Of a DNA stretch of 64,000 nucleotides, positions 35,580 through 48,000 are shown in pieces (the stretch's first letter is position 1; every line of letters begins with the position of its first letter). The position numbers and the translations under genes are program-made. Below the pieces are notes generated by a model. It had not been told where the DNA came from. It ran no database searches and saw nothing but the letters and a program-made list of their open reading frames with translations. Origin of the DNA: Prosapia bicincta (lineage: Eukaryota > Arthropoda > Insecta > Hemiptera > Cercopidae); the NCBI GenBank assembly GCA_036971475.1, contig JBAIZL010000006.1, positions 139,900,231 to 139,964,230 of the forward strand. The letters are read 5' to 3'.

Positions 35580-38500
35580 AGTAGGACTAACGGTAATTTA
35601 AAGATTGGATGGCCAACGATTTATTCTTAAATTTGGCTTGCTCTCTATCGGAGACATGATAAATGACAACAAGTTATATCAACATATAGTTAAAATTAAT
35701 GAAGGTAGCAAAGACTAACGAAGGGATATAACGGTCACCAAGAATTAGGACTAACGGTAAATTAAAATAGAATGGACAACTCTTTTTCCTAAATTTTGCT
35801 TGCTTTCTATCGGAAACATGAGAGGTGGCAACGAGTTGTATCAACATATAGTTAAAATTAATGAAGGTAGCAAAGACTAACGAAGGGATATAACGGTCAC
35901 CAAGAATTAGGACTAACGGTAAATTAAAATAGAATGGACAACTCTTTTTCCTAAATTTTGCTTGCTTTCTATCGGAAACATGAGAGGTGGCAACGAGTTG
36001 TATCAACATATAGTTAAAATTAATGAAGGTAGCAAAGACTAACGAAGGGATATAACGGTCACCAAGAATTAGGACTAACGGTAAATTAAAATAGAATGGA
36101 CAACTCTTTTTCCTAAATTTTGCTTGCTTTCTATCGGAAACATGAGAGGTGGCAACGAGTTGTATCAACATATAGTTAAAATTAATGAAGGTAGCAAAGA
36201 CTAACGAAGGGATATAACGGTCACCAAGAATTAGGACTAACGGTAAAATAAAGTGGGATGGTAAACGGTCCTTTCTTAACTTTGGCTTACTCTCTATCGG
36301 AGAAATGAGAAGTGGCAACGAGTTGTATCAACATGTAGTTGAAATTAGTAGAGATAGCAAAGACTAAGAGAGGGATATAACGGTCACCACGAATTAGGAC
36401 TAACGGTAAATTGAAGATGGGATGGAAAACGGTTTTTTCCTAAATTTGGCTTGCTCTCTATCGGCGACAGCAAAGACTAAAGAAGGGATATAACGGTCAC
36501 CACGAATTTGGACTAACGGTAAATTAAAGATAGGATGGAAATCGGTTCTTTCCTAAATTTGGCTTGCTCTCTATCGGCGACAGCAAAGACTAAAGAAGGG
36601 ATATAACGGTCACCACGAATTAGGACTAACGGTAAATTGAAGATGGGATGGAAAACGGTTTTTTCCTAAATTTGGCTTGCTCTCTATCGGCGACAGCAAA
36701 GACTAAAGAAGGGATATAACGGTCACCACGAATTAGGACTAACGGTAAATTAAAGATAGGATGGAAATCTGTACTTTCCTAAATTTGGCTTGCTCTCTAT
36801 CGGCGACAGCAAAGACTAAGAGAGGGATATAACGGTCACCACGAATTAGGACTAACGGTAAATTAAAGATAGGATGGAAATCGGTTCTTTCCTAAATTTG
36901 GCTTGCTCTCTATCGGCGACAGCAAAGACTAAGAGAGGGATATAACGCTCACCACGAATTAGGACTAACGGTAAATTGAAGATGGGATGGAAAACGGTTT
37001 TTTCCTAAATTTGGCTTGCTCTCTATCGGCGACAGCAAAGACTAAAGAAGGGATATAACGGTCACCACGAATTAGGACTAACGGTAAATTAAAGATAGGA
37101 TGGAAATCGGTTCTTTCCTAAATTTGGCTTGCTCTCTATCGGCGACAGCAAAGACTAAAGAAGGGATATAACGGTCACCACGAATTAGGACTAACGGTAA
37201 ATTAAAGATAGGATGGAAATCGGTTCTTTCCTAAATTTTACTTGCTCTCTATCGGCGACAGCAAAGACTAAAGAAGGGATATAACGGTCACCACGAATTA
37301 GGACTAACGGTAAATTAAAGATAGGATGGAAATCTGTACTTTCCTAAATTTGGCTTGCTCTCTATCGGCGACAGCAAAGACTAAGAGAGGGATATAACGG
37401 TCACCACGAATTAGGACTAACGGTAAATTAAAGATAGGATGGAAATCGGTTCTTTCCTAAATTTGGCTTGCTCTCTATCGGCGACAGCAAAGACTAAAGA
37501 AGGGATATAACGGTCACCACGAATTAGGACTAACGGTAAATTAAAGATAGGATGGAAATCTGTACTTTCCTAAATTTGGCTTGCTCTCTATCGGCGACAG
37601 CAAAGACTAAGAGAGGGATATAACGGTCACCACGAATTAGGACTAACGGTAAATTAAAGATAGGATGGAAATCGGTTCTTTCCTAAATTTGGCTTGCTCT
37701 CTATCGGCGACAGCAAAGACTAAGAGAGGGATATAACGCTCACCACGAATTAGGACTAACGGTAAATTAAAGATAGGATGGAAATCCGTTCTTTCCTAAA
37801 TTTGGCTTGCTCTCTATCGGCGACAGCAAAGACTAAGAGAGGGATATAACGGTCACCACGAATTAGGACTAACGGTAAATTAAAGATAGGATGGAAATCG
37901 GTTCTTTCCTAAATTTGGCTTGCTCTCTATCGGCAACAGCAAAGACTAAGAGAGGGATACAACGGTCACCACGAATTAGGACTAACGGTAAATTAAAGAT
38001 AGGATGGAAATCGGTTCTTTCCTAAATTTGGCTTGCTCTCTATCGGCGACAGCAAAGACTAAGAGAGGGATATAGCGGTCACCACGAATTAGGACTAACG
38101 GTAAATTAAAGATAGGATGGAAATCGGTTCTTTCCTAAATTTGGCTTGCTCTCTATCGGCGACAGCAAAGACTAAAGAAGGGATATAACGCTCACCACGA
38201 ATTAGGACTAACGGTAAATTAAAGATAGGATGGAAATTCGTTCTTTCCTAAATTTGGCTTGCTCTCTATCGGCGATAGAAAAGACTAAAGAAGGGATATA
38301 ACGGTCACCACGAATTAGGACTAACGGTAAATTAAAGATAGGATGGAAATCGGTTCTTTCCTAAATTTTGCTTGCTCTCTATCGGCGACAGAAAAGACTA
38401 AAGAAGGGATATAACGCTCACCACGAATTAGGACTAACGGTAAATTAAAGATAGGATGGAAATAGGTTCTTTCCTAAATTTGGCTTGCTCTCTATCGGCG

Positions 38501-41500
38501 ACAGCAAAGACTAAGAGAGGGATATAACGGTCACCACGAATTAGGACTAACGGTAAATTAAAGATAGGATGGAAATCGGTTCTTTCCTAAATTTGGCTTG
38601 CTCTCTATCGGCGACAGCAAAGACTAAGAGAGGGATATAACGGTCACGACGAATTAGGACTAACGGTAAATTAAAGATAGGATGGAAATCGGTTCTTTCC
38701 AAAATTTTACTTGCTCTCTATCGGCGACAGCAAAGACTAAAGAAGGGATATAACGGTCACCACGAATTAGGACTAACGGTAAATTAAAGATAGGATGGAA
38801 ATCGGTTCTTTCCTAAATTTGGCTTGCTCTCTATCGGCGACAGCAAAGACTAAAGAAAGGATATAACGGTCACCACGAATTAGGACTAACGGTAAATTAA
38901 AGATAGGATGGAAATCGGTTCTTTCCTAAATTTGGCTTGCTCTCTATCGGCGACAGCAAAGACTAAAGAAGGGATATAACGGTCACCACGAATTAGGACT
39001 AACGGTAAATTAAAATAGAATGGACAACTCTTTTTCCTAAATTTTGATTGCTTTCTATCGGAAACATGAGAGGTGGCAACGAGTTGTATCAACATATAGT
39101 TAAAATTAATGAAGGTAGCAAAGACTAACGAAGGGATATAACGGTCACCAAGAATTAGGACTAACGGTAAAATAAAGTGGGATGGTAAACGGTCCTTTCT
39201 TAACTTTGGCTTACTCTCTATCGGCGACAGCAAAGACTAAAGAAGGGATATAACGGTCACCACGAATTAGGACTAACGGTAAATTAAAATAGAATGGACA
39301 ACTCTTTTTCCTAAATTTTGCTTGCTTTCTATCGGAAACATGAGAGGTGGCAACGAGTTGTATCAACATATAGTTAAAATTAATGAAGGTAGCAAAGACT
39401 AACGAAGGGATATAACGGTCACCAAGAATTAGGACTAACGGTAAAATAAAGATAGGATGGAAATCGGTTCTTTCCTAAATTTGGCTTGCTCTCTATCGGC
39501 GACAGCAAAGACTAAGAGAGGGATATAACGCTCACCACGAATTAGGACTAACGGTAAATTAAAGATAGGATGGAAATCCGTTCTTTCCTAAATTTGGCTT
39601 GCTCTCTATCGGCGACAGCAAAGACTAAGAGAAGGATATAACGGTCACCACGAATTAGGACTAACGGTAAATTAAATATAGGATGGAAATCGGTTCTTTC
39701 CTAAATTTGGCTTGCTCTCTATCGGCAACAGCAAAGACTAAGAGGGGGATACAACGGTCACCACGAATTAGGACTAACGGTAAATTAAAGATAGGATGGA
39801 AATCGGTTCTTTCCTAAATTTGGCTTGCTCTCTATCGGCGACAGCAAAGACTAAGAGAGGGATATAGCGGTCACCACGAATTAGGACTAACGGTAAATTA
39901 AAGATAGGATGGAAATCGGTTCTTTCCTAAATTTGGCTTGCTCTCTATCGGCGACAGCAAAGACTAAAGAAGGGATATAACGCTCACCACGAATTAGGAC
40001 TAACGGTAAATTAAAGATAGGATGGAAATTCGTTCTTTCCTAAATTTGGCTTGCTCTCTATCGGCGACAGAAAAGACTAAAGAAGGGATATAACGGTCAC
40101 CACGAATTAGGACTAACGGTAAATTAAAGATAGGATGGAAATCGGTTCTTTCCTAAATTTTGCTTGCTCTCTATCGGCGACAGAAAAGACTAAAGAAGGG
40201 ATATAACGCTCACCACGAATTAGGACTAACGGTAAATTAAAGATAGGATGGAAATAGGTTCTTTCCTAAATTTGGCTTGCTCTCTATCGGCGACAGCAAA
40301 GACTAAGAGAGGGATATAACGGTCACCACGAATTAGGACTAACGGTAAATTAAAGATAGGATGGAAATCGGTTCTTTCCTAAATTTGGCTTGCTCTCTAT
40401 CGGCGACAGCAAAGACTAAGAGAGGGATATAACGGTCACGACGAATTAGGACTAACGGTAAATTAAAGATAGGATGGAAATCGGTTCTTTCCAAAATTTT
40501 ACTTGCTCTCTATCGGCGACAGCAAAGACTAAAGAAGGGATATAACGGTCACCACGAATTAGGACTAACGGTAAATTAAAGATAGGATGGAAATCGGTTC
40601 TTTCCTAAATTTGGCTTGCTCTCTATCGGCGACAGCAAAGACTAAAGAAAGGATATAACGGTCACCACGAATTAGGACTAACGGTAAATTAAAGATAGGA
40701 TGGAAATCGGTTCTTTCCTAAATTTGGCTTGCTCTCTATCGGCGACAGCAAAGACTAAAGAAGGGATATAACGGTCACCACGAATTAGGACTAACGGTAA
40801 ATTAAAATAGAATGGACAACTCTTTTTCCTAAATTTTGATTGCTTTCTATCGGAAACATGAGAGGTGGCAACGAGTTGTATCAACATATAGTTAAAATTA
40901 ATGAAGGTAGCAAAGACTAACGAAGGGATATAACGGTCACCAAGAATTAGGACTAACGGTAAATTAAAATAGAATGGACAACTCTTTTTCCTAAATTTTG
41001 CTTGCTTTCTATCGGAAACATGAGAGGTGGCAACGAGTTGTATCAACATATAGTTAAAATTAATGAAGGTAGCAAAGACTAACGAAGGGATATAACGGTC
41101 ACCAAGAATTAGGACTAACGGTAAAATAAAGTGGGATGGTAAACGGTCCTTTCTTAACTTTGGCTTACTCTCTATCGGAGAAATGAGAAGTGGCAACGAG
41201 TTGTATCAACATGTAGTTGAAATTAGTAGAGATAGCAAAGACTAAAGAAGGGATATAACGGTCACCACGAATTAGGACTAACGGTAAATTGAAGATGGGA
41301 TGGAAAACGGTTTTTTCCTAAATTTGGCTTGCTCTCTATCGGCGACAGCAAAGACTAAAGAAGGGATATAACGGTCACCACGAATTAGGACTAACGGTAA
41401 ATTAAAGATAGGATGGAAATCGATTCTTTCCTAAATTTGGCTTGCTCTCTATCGGCGACAGCAAAGACTAAAGAAGGGATATAACGGTCACCACGAATTA

Positions 41501-44500
41501 GGACTAACGGTAAATTGAAGATGGGATGGAAAACGGTTTTTTCCTAAATTTGGCTTGCTCTCTATCGGCGACAGCAAAGACTAAAGAAGGGATATAACGG
41601 TCACCACGAATTAGGACTAACGGTAAATTAAAGATAGGATGGAAATCTGTACTTTCCTAAATTTGGCTTGCTCTCTATCGGCGACAGCAAAGACTAAGAG
41701 AGGGATATAACGGTCACCACGAATTAGGACTAACGGTAAATTAAAGATAGGAAGGAAATCGGTTCTTTCCTAAATTTGGCTTGCTCTCTATCGGCGACAG
41801 CAAAGACTAAGAGAGGGATATAACGCTCACCACGAATTAGGACTAACGGTAAATTGAAGATGGGATGGAAAACGGTTTTTTCCTAAATTTGGCTTGCTCT
41901 CTATCGGCGACAGCAAAGACTAAAGAAGGGATATAACGGTCACCACGAATTAGGACTAACGGTAAATTAAAGATAGGATGGAAATCGGTTCTTTCCTAAA
42001 TTTGGCTTGCTCTCTATCGGCGAGAGCAAAGACTAAAGAAGGGATATAACGGTCACCACGAATTAGGACTAACGGTAAATTAAAGATAGGATGGAAATCG
42101 GTTCTTTCCTAAATTTTACTTGCTCTCTATCGGCGACAGCAAAGACTAAAGAAGGGATATAACGGTCACCACGAATTAGGACTAACGGTAAATTAAAGAT
42201 AGGATGGAAATCTGTACTTTCCTAAATTTGGCTTGCTCTCTATCGGCGACAGCAAAGACTAAGAGAGGGATATAACGGTCACCACGAATAAGGACTAACG
42301 GTAAATTAAAGATAGGATGGAAATCGGTTCTTTCCTAAATTTGGCTTGCTCTCTATCGGCGACAGCAAAGACTAAAGAAGGGATATAACGGTCACCACGA
42401 ATTAGGACTAACGGTAAATTAAAGATAGGATGGAAATCTGTACTTTCCTAAATTTGGCTTGCTCTCTATCGGCGACAGCAAAGACTAAGAGAGGGATATA
42501 ACGCTCACCACGAATTAGGACTAACGGTAAATTAAAGATAGGATGGAAATCCGTTCTTTCCTAAATTTGGCTTGCTCTCTATCGGCGACAGCAAAGACTA
42601 AGAGAGGGATATAACGGTCACCACGAATTAGGACTAACGGTAAATTAAAGATAGGATGGAAATCGGTTCTTTCCTAAATTTGGCTTGCTCTCTATCGGCA
42701 ACAGCAAAGACTAAGAGAGGGATACAACGGTCACCACGAATTAGGACTAACGGTAAATTAAAGATAGGATGGAAATCGGTTCTTTCCTAAATTTGGCTTG
42801 CTCTCTATCGGCGACAGCAAAGACTAAGAGAGGGATATAGCGGTCACCACGAATTAGGACTAACGGTAAATTAAAGATAGGATGGAAATCGGTTCTTTCC
42901 TAAATTTGGCTTGCTCTCTATCGGCGACAGCAAAGACTAAAGAAGGGATATAACGCTCACCACGAATTAGGACTAACGGTAAATTAAAGATAGGATGGAA
43001 ATCCGTTCTTTCCTAAATTTGGCTTGCTCTCTATCGGCGACAGAAAAGACTAAAGAAGGGATATAACGCTCACCACGAATTAGGACTAACGGTAAATTAA
43101 AGATAGGATGGAAATCGGTTCTTTCCTAAATTTTGCTTGCTCTCTATCGGCGACAGAAAAGACTAAAGAAGGGATATAACGCTCACCACGAATTAGGACT
43201 AACGGTAAATTAAAGATAGGATGGAAATCGGTTCTTTCCTAAATTTGGCTTGCTCTCTATCGGCGACAGCAAAGACTAAGAGAGGGATATAACGGTCACC
43301 ACGAATTAGGACTAACGGTAAATTAAAGATAGGATGGAAATCGGTTCTTTCCAAAATTTTACTTGCTCTCTATCGGCGACAGCAAAGACTAAAGAAGGGA
43401 TATAACGGTCACCACGAATTAGGACTAACGGTAAATTAAAGATAGGATGGAAATCGGTTCTTTCCTAAATTTGGCTTGCTCTCTATCGGCGACAGCAAAG
43501 ACTAAAGAAAGGATATAACGCTCACCACGAATTAGGACTAACGGTAAATTAAAGATAGGATGGAAATCGGTTCTTTCCTAAATTTTGCTTGCTCTCTATC
43601 GGCGACAGCAAAGACTAAAGAAGGGATATAACGGTCACCACGAATTAGGACTAACGGTAAATTAAAGATAGGATGGAAATCGGTTCTTTCCTAAATTTTG
43701 CTTGCTCTCTATCGGCGACAGAAAAGACTAAAGAAGGGATATAACGGGCACCACGAATTAGGACTAACGGTAAATTAAAGATAGGATGGAAATCGGTTCT
43801 TTCCTAAATTTTGCTTGCTCTCTATCGGCGACAGCAAAGACTAAGAGAGGGATATAACGGTCACGACGAATTAGGACTAACGGTAAATTAAAGATAGGAT
43901 GGAAATCGGTTCTTTCCAAAATTTTACTTGCTCTCTATCGGCGACAGCAAAGACTAAAGAAGGGATATAACGGTCACCACGAATTAGGACTAACGGTAAA
44001 TTAAAGATAGGATGGAAATCGGTTCTTTCCTAAATTTGGCTTGCTCTCTATCGGCGACAGCAAAGACTAAAGAATGGATATAACGGTCACCACGAATTAG
44101 GACTAACGGTAAATTAAAGATAGGATGGAAATCGGTTCTTTCCTAAATTTGGCTTGCTCTCTATCGGCGACAGCAAAGACTAAAGAATAGATATAACGCT
44201 CAACACGAATTAGGACTAACGGTAAATTAAAGATAGGATGGAAATCCGTTCTTTCCTAAATTTGGCTTGCTCTCTATCGGCGACAGCAAAGACTAAAGAA
44301 GGGATATAACGGTCACCACGAATTAGGACTAACGGTAAATTAAAGATAGGATGGAAATCGGTTCTTTCCTAAATTTTGCTTGCTCTCTATCGGCGACAGC
44401 AAAGACTAAAGAAGGGATATAACGGTCACCACGAATTAGGACTAACGGTAAATTAAAGATAGGATGGAAATCGGTTCTTTCCTAAATTTTGCTTGCTCTC

Positions 44501-44580
44501 TATCGGCGACAGCAAAGACTAAAGAAGGGATATAACGGTCACCACGAATTAGGACTAACGGTAAATTAAAGATAGGATGG
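35580..44580. repeat. 162-bp satellite and its 113-bp deletion derivative (about 65 short units)
   Basis: Two unit lengths share one sequence. The long unit (162 bp) contains ACATGAGAGGTGGCAACGAG and AACATATAGTTAAAATTAAT between CTATCGG and AGCAAAGAC. The short unit (113 bp) has only CGAC there. Long units occupy the left edge (to about 36,450), two internal islands (about 39,050-39,430 and 40,820-41,240) and the right transition. The rest are short. A chimeric unit with a long-type body but short-type junction lies at about 39,160-39,240. Large internal duplications are visible: offset 4,878 bp for the block starting with the left long units (markers 36,253/41,131 and 36,411/41,289), reduced to 4,765 (one unit fewer) at 37,956/42,721, and an offset of about 1,793 bp at 37,956/39,749. 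The 214-codon minus ORF in long units reflects 162 = 3 x 54. Confidence 0.96.
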
Positions 44581-45090
44581 ACAATGGTTTTTTCCTAAAC
44601 TTGGCTTGCTCTCTATCGGTGACATGAGAAGTGGCCACAAGTTATATCAACATATATTTAAAATTAGTGGAGATAGCATAGGCTAAAGAAAATATAACAA
44701 TTCCCTAGCACTAGGACTAACGTTAAATTGAAGATGGGATGGACAACGGTTTTTCCTAAATTTGGCGTGCCCTCAATCGGAGACATGAGAAGCGGCAACA
44801 AGTTACATCAACATGTAGTTAAAATTAGTGGAGATAGGAAGGACTAAAGCTTAAACGTAAACAAAGGATGGAAAGGACGATGTTTTTGCAATTAGCCCTG
44901 TTATCTGTCTGATACATGAGAGTTGTCTATGAGTTATATCAATATGTAAATAACATAAGTGGCTAATCAAGGCTAGAGAAGAGGCATAATGGTCGTCTAG
45001 AATTAGGAATAATAGTAAATAGTGGATTAGACAGACAAAGATTCTTTCCTGAATTAAGCTTGTTCTTTACGAAGACATGAGAAGTATCTA
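44581..45090. repeat. Transition monomers linking the 162-bp and 141-bp satellites
   Basis: About three full-length diverged monomers lie here. The first (to about 44,690) is 162-type. The middle copies keep CATGAGAAGCGGCAACAAG and AACATGTAGTTAAAATTAGTGG. The last (about 44,940-45,090) already reads GAATTAAGCTTGTTCTTTACG and TATACCAGTATGTAGTGG of the 141-bp family while keeping AAGAGGCATAATGGTCGTC and AGAATTAGGAATAA, which align with both families. They establish common descent. Confidence 0.88.
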
Positions 45091-48000
45091 TGAGTTATAC
45101 CAGTATGTAGTGGAGCTAGTAGGGACACAATGGCCGTCTAGAGTTGGGACTGAGGCTATATAATGGATTGAAGATATAACTGTTCTTTCCTCGATTAGGC
45201 TTGTTCTTTACGAAGACATGAGAGGTATCTATGAGTTATACCAGTATGTAGTGGAGCTAGTAGGGACACAATGGCCGTCTAGAGTTGGGAATGAGGCTAT
45301 ATAATGGATTGAAGATATAACTGTTCTTTCCTCGATTACGCTTGTTCTTTACGAAGACATGAGAGGTATCTATGAGTTATACCAGTATGTAGTGGAGCTA
45401 GTAGGGACACAATGGCCGTCTAGAGTTGGGAATGAGGCTATATAATGGATTGAAGATATAACTGTTCTTTCCTCTATTAGGCTTGTTCTTTACGAAGACA
45501 TGAGAGATATCTACGAGTTATACCAGTATGTAGTGGAGCTAGTAGGGACACAATGGCCGTCTAGAGTTGGGACTGAGGCTAAATAATGGATTGAAGAGCC
45601 AACTGTTCTTTCCTCAATTAGGCTTGTTCTTTACGAAGACATGAGAGATATCTACGAGTTATACCAGTATGTAGTGGAGCTAGTAGGGACACAATGGCCG
45701 TCTAGAGTTGGGACTGAGGCTAAATAATGGATTGAAGAGCCAACTGTTCTTTCCTCAATTAGGCTTGTTCTTTACGAAGACATGAGAGATATCTACGAGT
45801 TATACCAGTATGTAGTGGAGCTAGTAGGGACACAATGGCCGTCTAGAGTTGGGGCTGAGGCTAAATAATGGATTGAAGAGCCAACTGTTCTTTCCTCAAT
45901 TAGGTTTGTTCTTTACGAAGACATGAGAGGTATTTATGAGTTATACCAGTATGTAATGGAGCTAGTAGGGACACAATGGCCGTCTAGAGTCAGGACTGAG
46001 GCTAAATAATGGATTGAAGATACAACTGATCTTTCCTCAATTAGGCTTGTTCTTTACGAAGACATGAGAAGTATCTATGAGTTATACCAGTATGTAGTGG
46101 AGCTAGTAGGGACACAATGGCCGTCTAGAGTTGGGAATGAGGCTATATAATGGATTGAAGATATAACTGTTCTTTCCTCGATTAGGCTTGTTCTTTACGA
46201 AGACATGAGAAGTATCTATGAGTTATACCAGTATGTAGTGGAGCTGGTAGGGACACAATGGCCGTCTAGAGTTGGGACTGAGGCTATATAATGGATTGAA
46301 GATATAACTGTTCTTTCCTCGATTAGGCTTGTTCTTTACGAAGACATGAGAGGTATCTATGAGTTATACCAGTATGTAGTGGAGCTAGTAGGGACACAAT
46401 GGCCGTCTAGAGTTGGGAATGAGGCTATATAATGGATTGAAGATATAACTGTTCTTTCCTCGATTAGGCTTGTTCTTTACGAAGACATGAGAGGTATGTA
46501 TGAGTTATACCAGTATGTAGTGGCGCTACTAGGGACACAATGGCCGTCTAGAGTTGGGAATGAGGCTATATAATGGATTGAAGATATAACTGTTCTTTCC
46601 TCAATTAGGCTTGTTCATTACGAAGACATGAGAGGTATCTATGAGTTATAACAGTATGTAGTGGAGCTAGTAGGGACACAGTGGCTTTTAGAGTCAGGAC
46701 TGAGGTTAAATAATGGATTGAAGAGCCAACTGTTCTTTCCTCAATTATTCTTGTTCTTTACGAAGACATGAGAGGTAAATATGAGTTATACCAGTATGTA
46801 GTGGAGCTAGTAGGGACACAATGGCCGTCTAGAGTCAGGACTGAGGCTAAATAATGGATTGAAGATCCAGCTGTTCTTTCCTCAATTATTCTTGTTCTTT
46901 ACGAAGACATGAGAGGTAAATATGAGTTATACCAGTATGTAGTGGAGCTAGTAGGGACACAATGGCCTTCTAGAGTCAGGACTGAGGCTAAATAATGGAT
47001 TGAAGATACAACTGTTCTTTCCTCAATTAGGCTTGTTCTTTACGAAGACATGAGAGGTAAATATGAGTTATACCAGTATGTAGTGGAGCTGGTAGGGACA
47101 CAATGGCCGTCTAGAGTTGGGACTGAGGTTAAATAATGGATTGAAGAGCCAACTGTTCTTTCCTCAATTATTCTTGTTCTTTACGAAGACATGAGAGGTA
47201 TCTATGAGTTATACCAGTGGCGCTACTAGGGACACAGTGGCCTTCTAGAGTCAGGACTGAGGCTAAATAATGGATTGAAGATCCAACTGTTCTTTCCTCA
47301 ATTAGGCTTGTTCTTTACGAAGACATGAGAGGTATCTATGAGTTATACCAGTATGTAGTGGAGCTAGTAGGGACACAATGGCCGTCTAGAGTCAGGACTG
47401 AGGCTAAATAATGGATTGAAGATCCAGCTGTTCTTTCCTCAATTATTCTTGTTCTTTACGAAGACATGAGAGGTATCTATGAGTTATACCAGTATGTAAT
47501 GGAGCTAGTAGACACAATGACCGTCTAGAGTTGGGACTGAGGCTAAATAATGGATTGAAGATCCAACTGTTCCTTCCTCAATTAGGCTTGTTCTTTACGA
47601 AGACATGAGAAGTACCTATGAGTTATACCAGTATGTAGTGGAGCTAGTAGGGACACAATGGCCGTCTAGAGTCAGGACTGAGGCTAAATAATGGATTGAA
47701 GATCCAACAGTTCTTTCCTCAATTAGGCTTGTTCTTTACGAAGACATGAGAAGTATTTATGAGTTATACCAGTATGTAGTGGAACTAGTAGGGGCACAAT
47801 GGCCGTCTAGAGTCAGGACTGAGGCTAAATAATGGATTGAAGATCCAACTGTTCTTTCTTCAATTAGGCTTGTTCTTTACGAAGACATGAGAGGTATCTA
47901 TGAGTTATACCAGTATGTAGTGGAGCTAGTAGAGACACAATGACCGTCTAGAGTTGGGGCTGATGCTATATAATGGATTGAAGATATAACTGTTCTTTCC

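Noticed and set aside
35674..36318. 214-codon minus-strand ORF with 54-residue repeats (and similar ORFs at 38,886-39,233 and 40,678-41,196)
   Set aside because: It is a translation of four 162-bp satellite units. The 113-bp derivative breaks the frame everywhere else, and nothing suggests selection on a protein.
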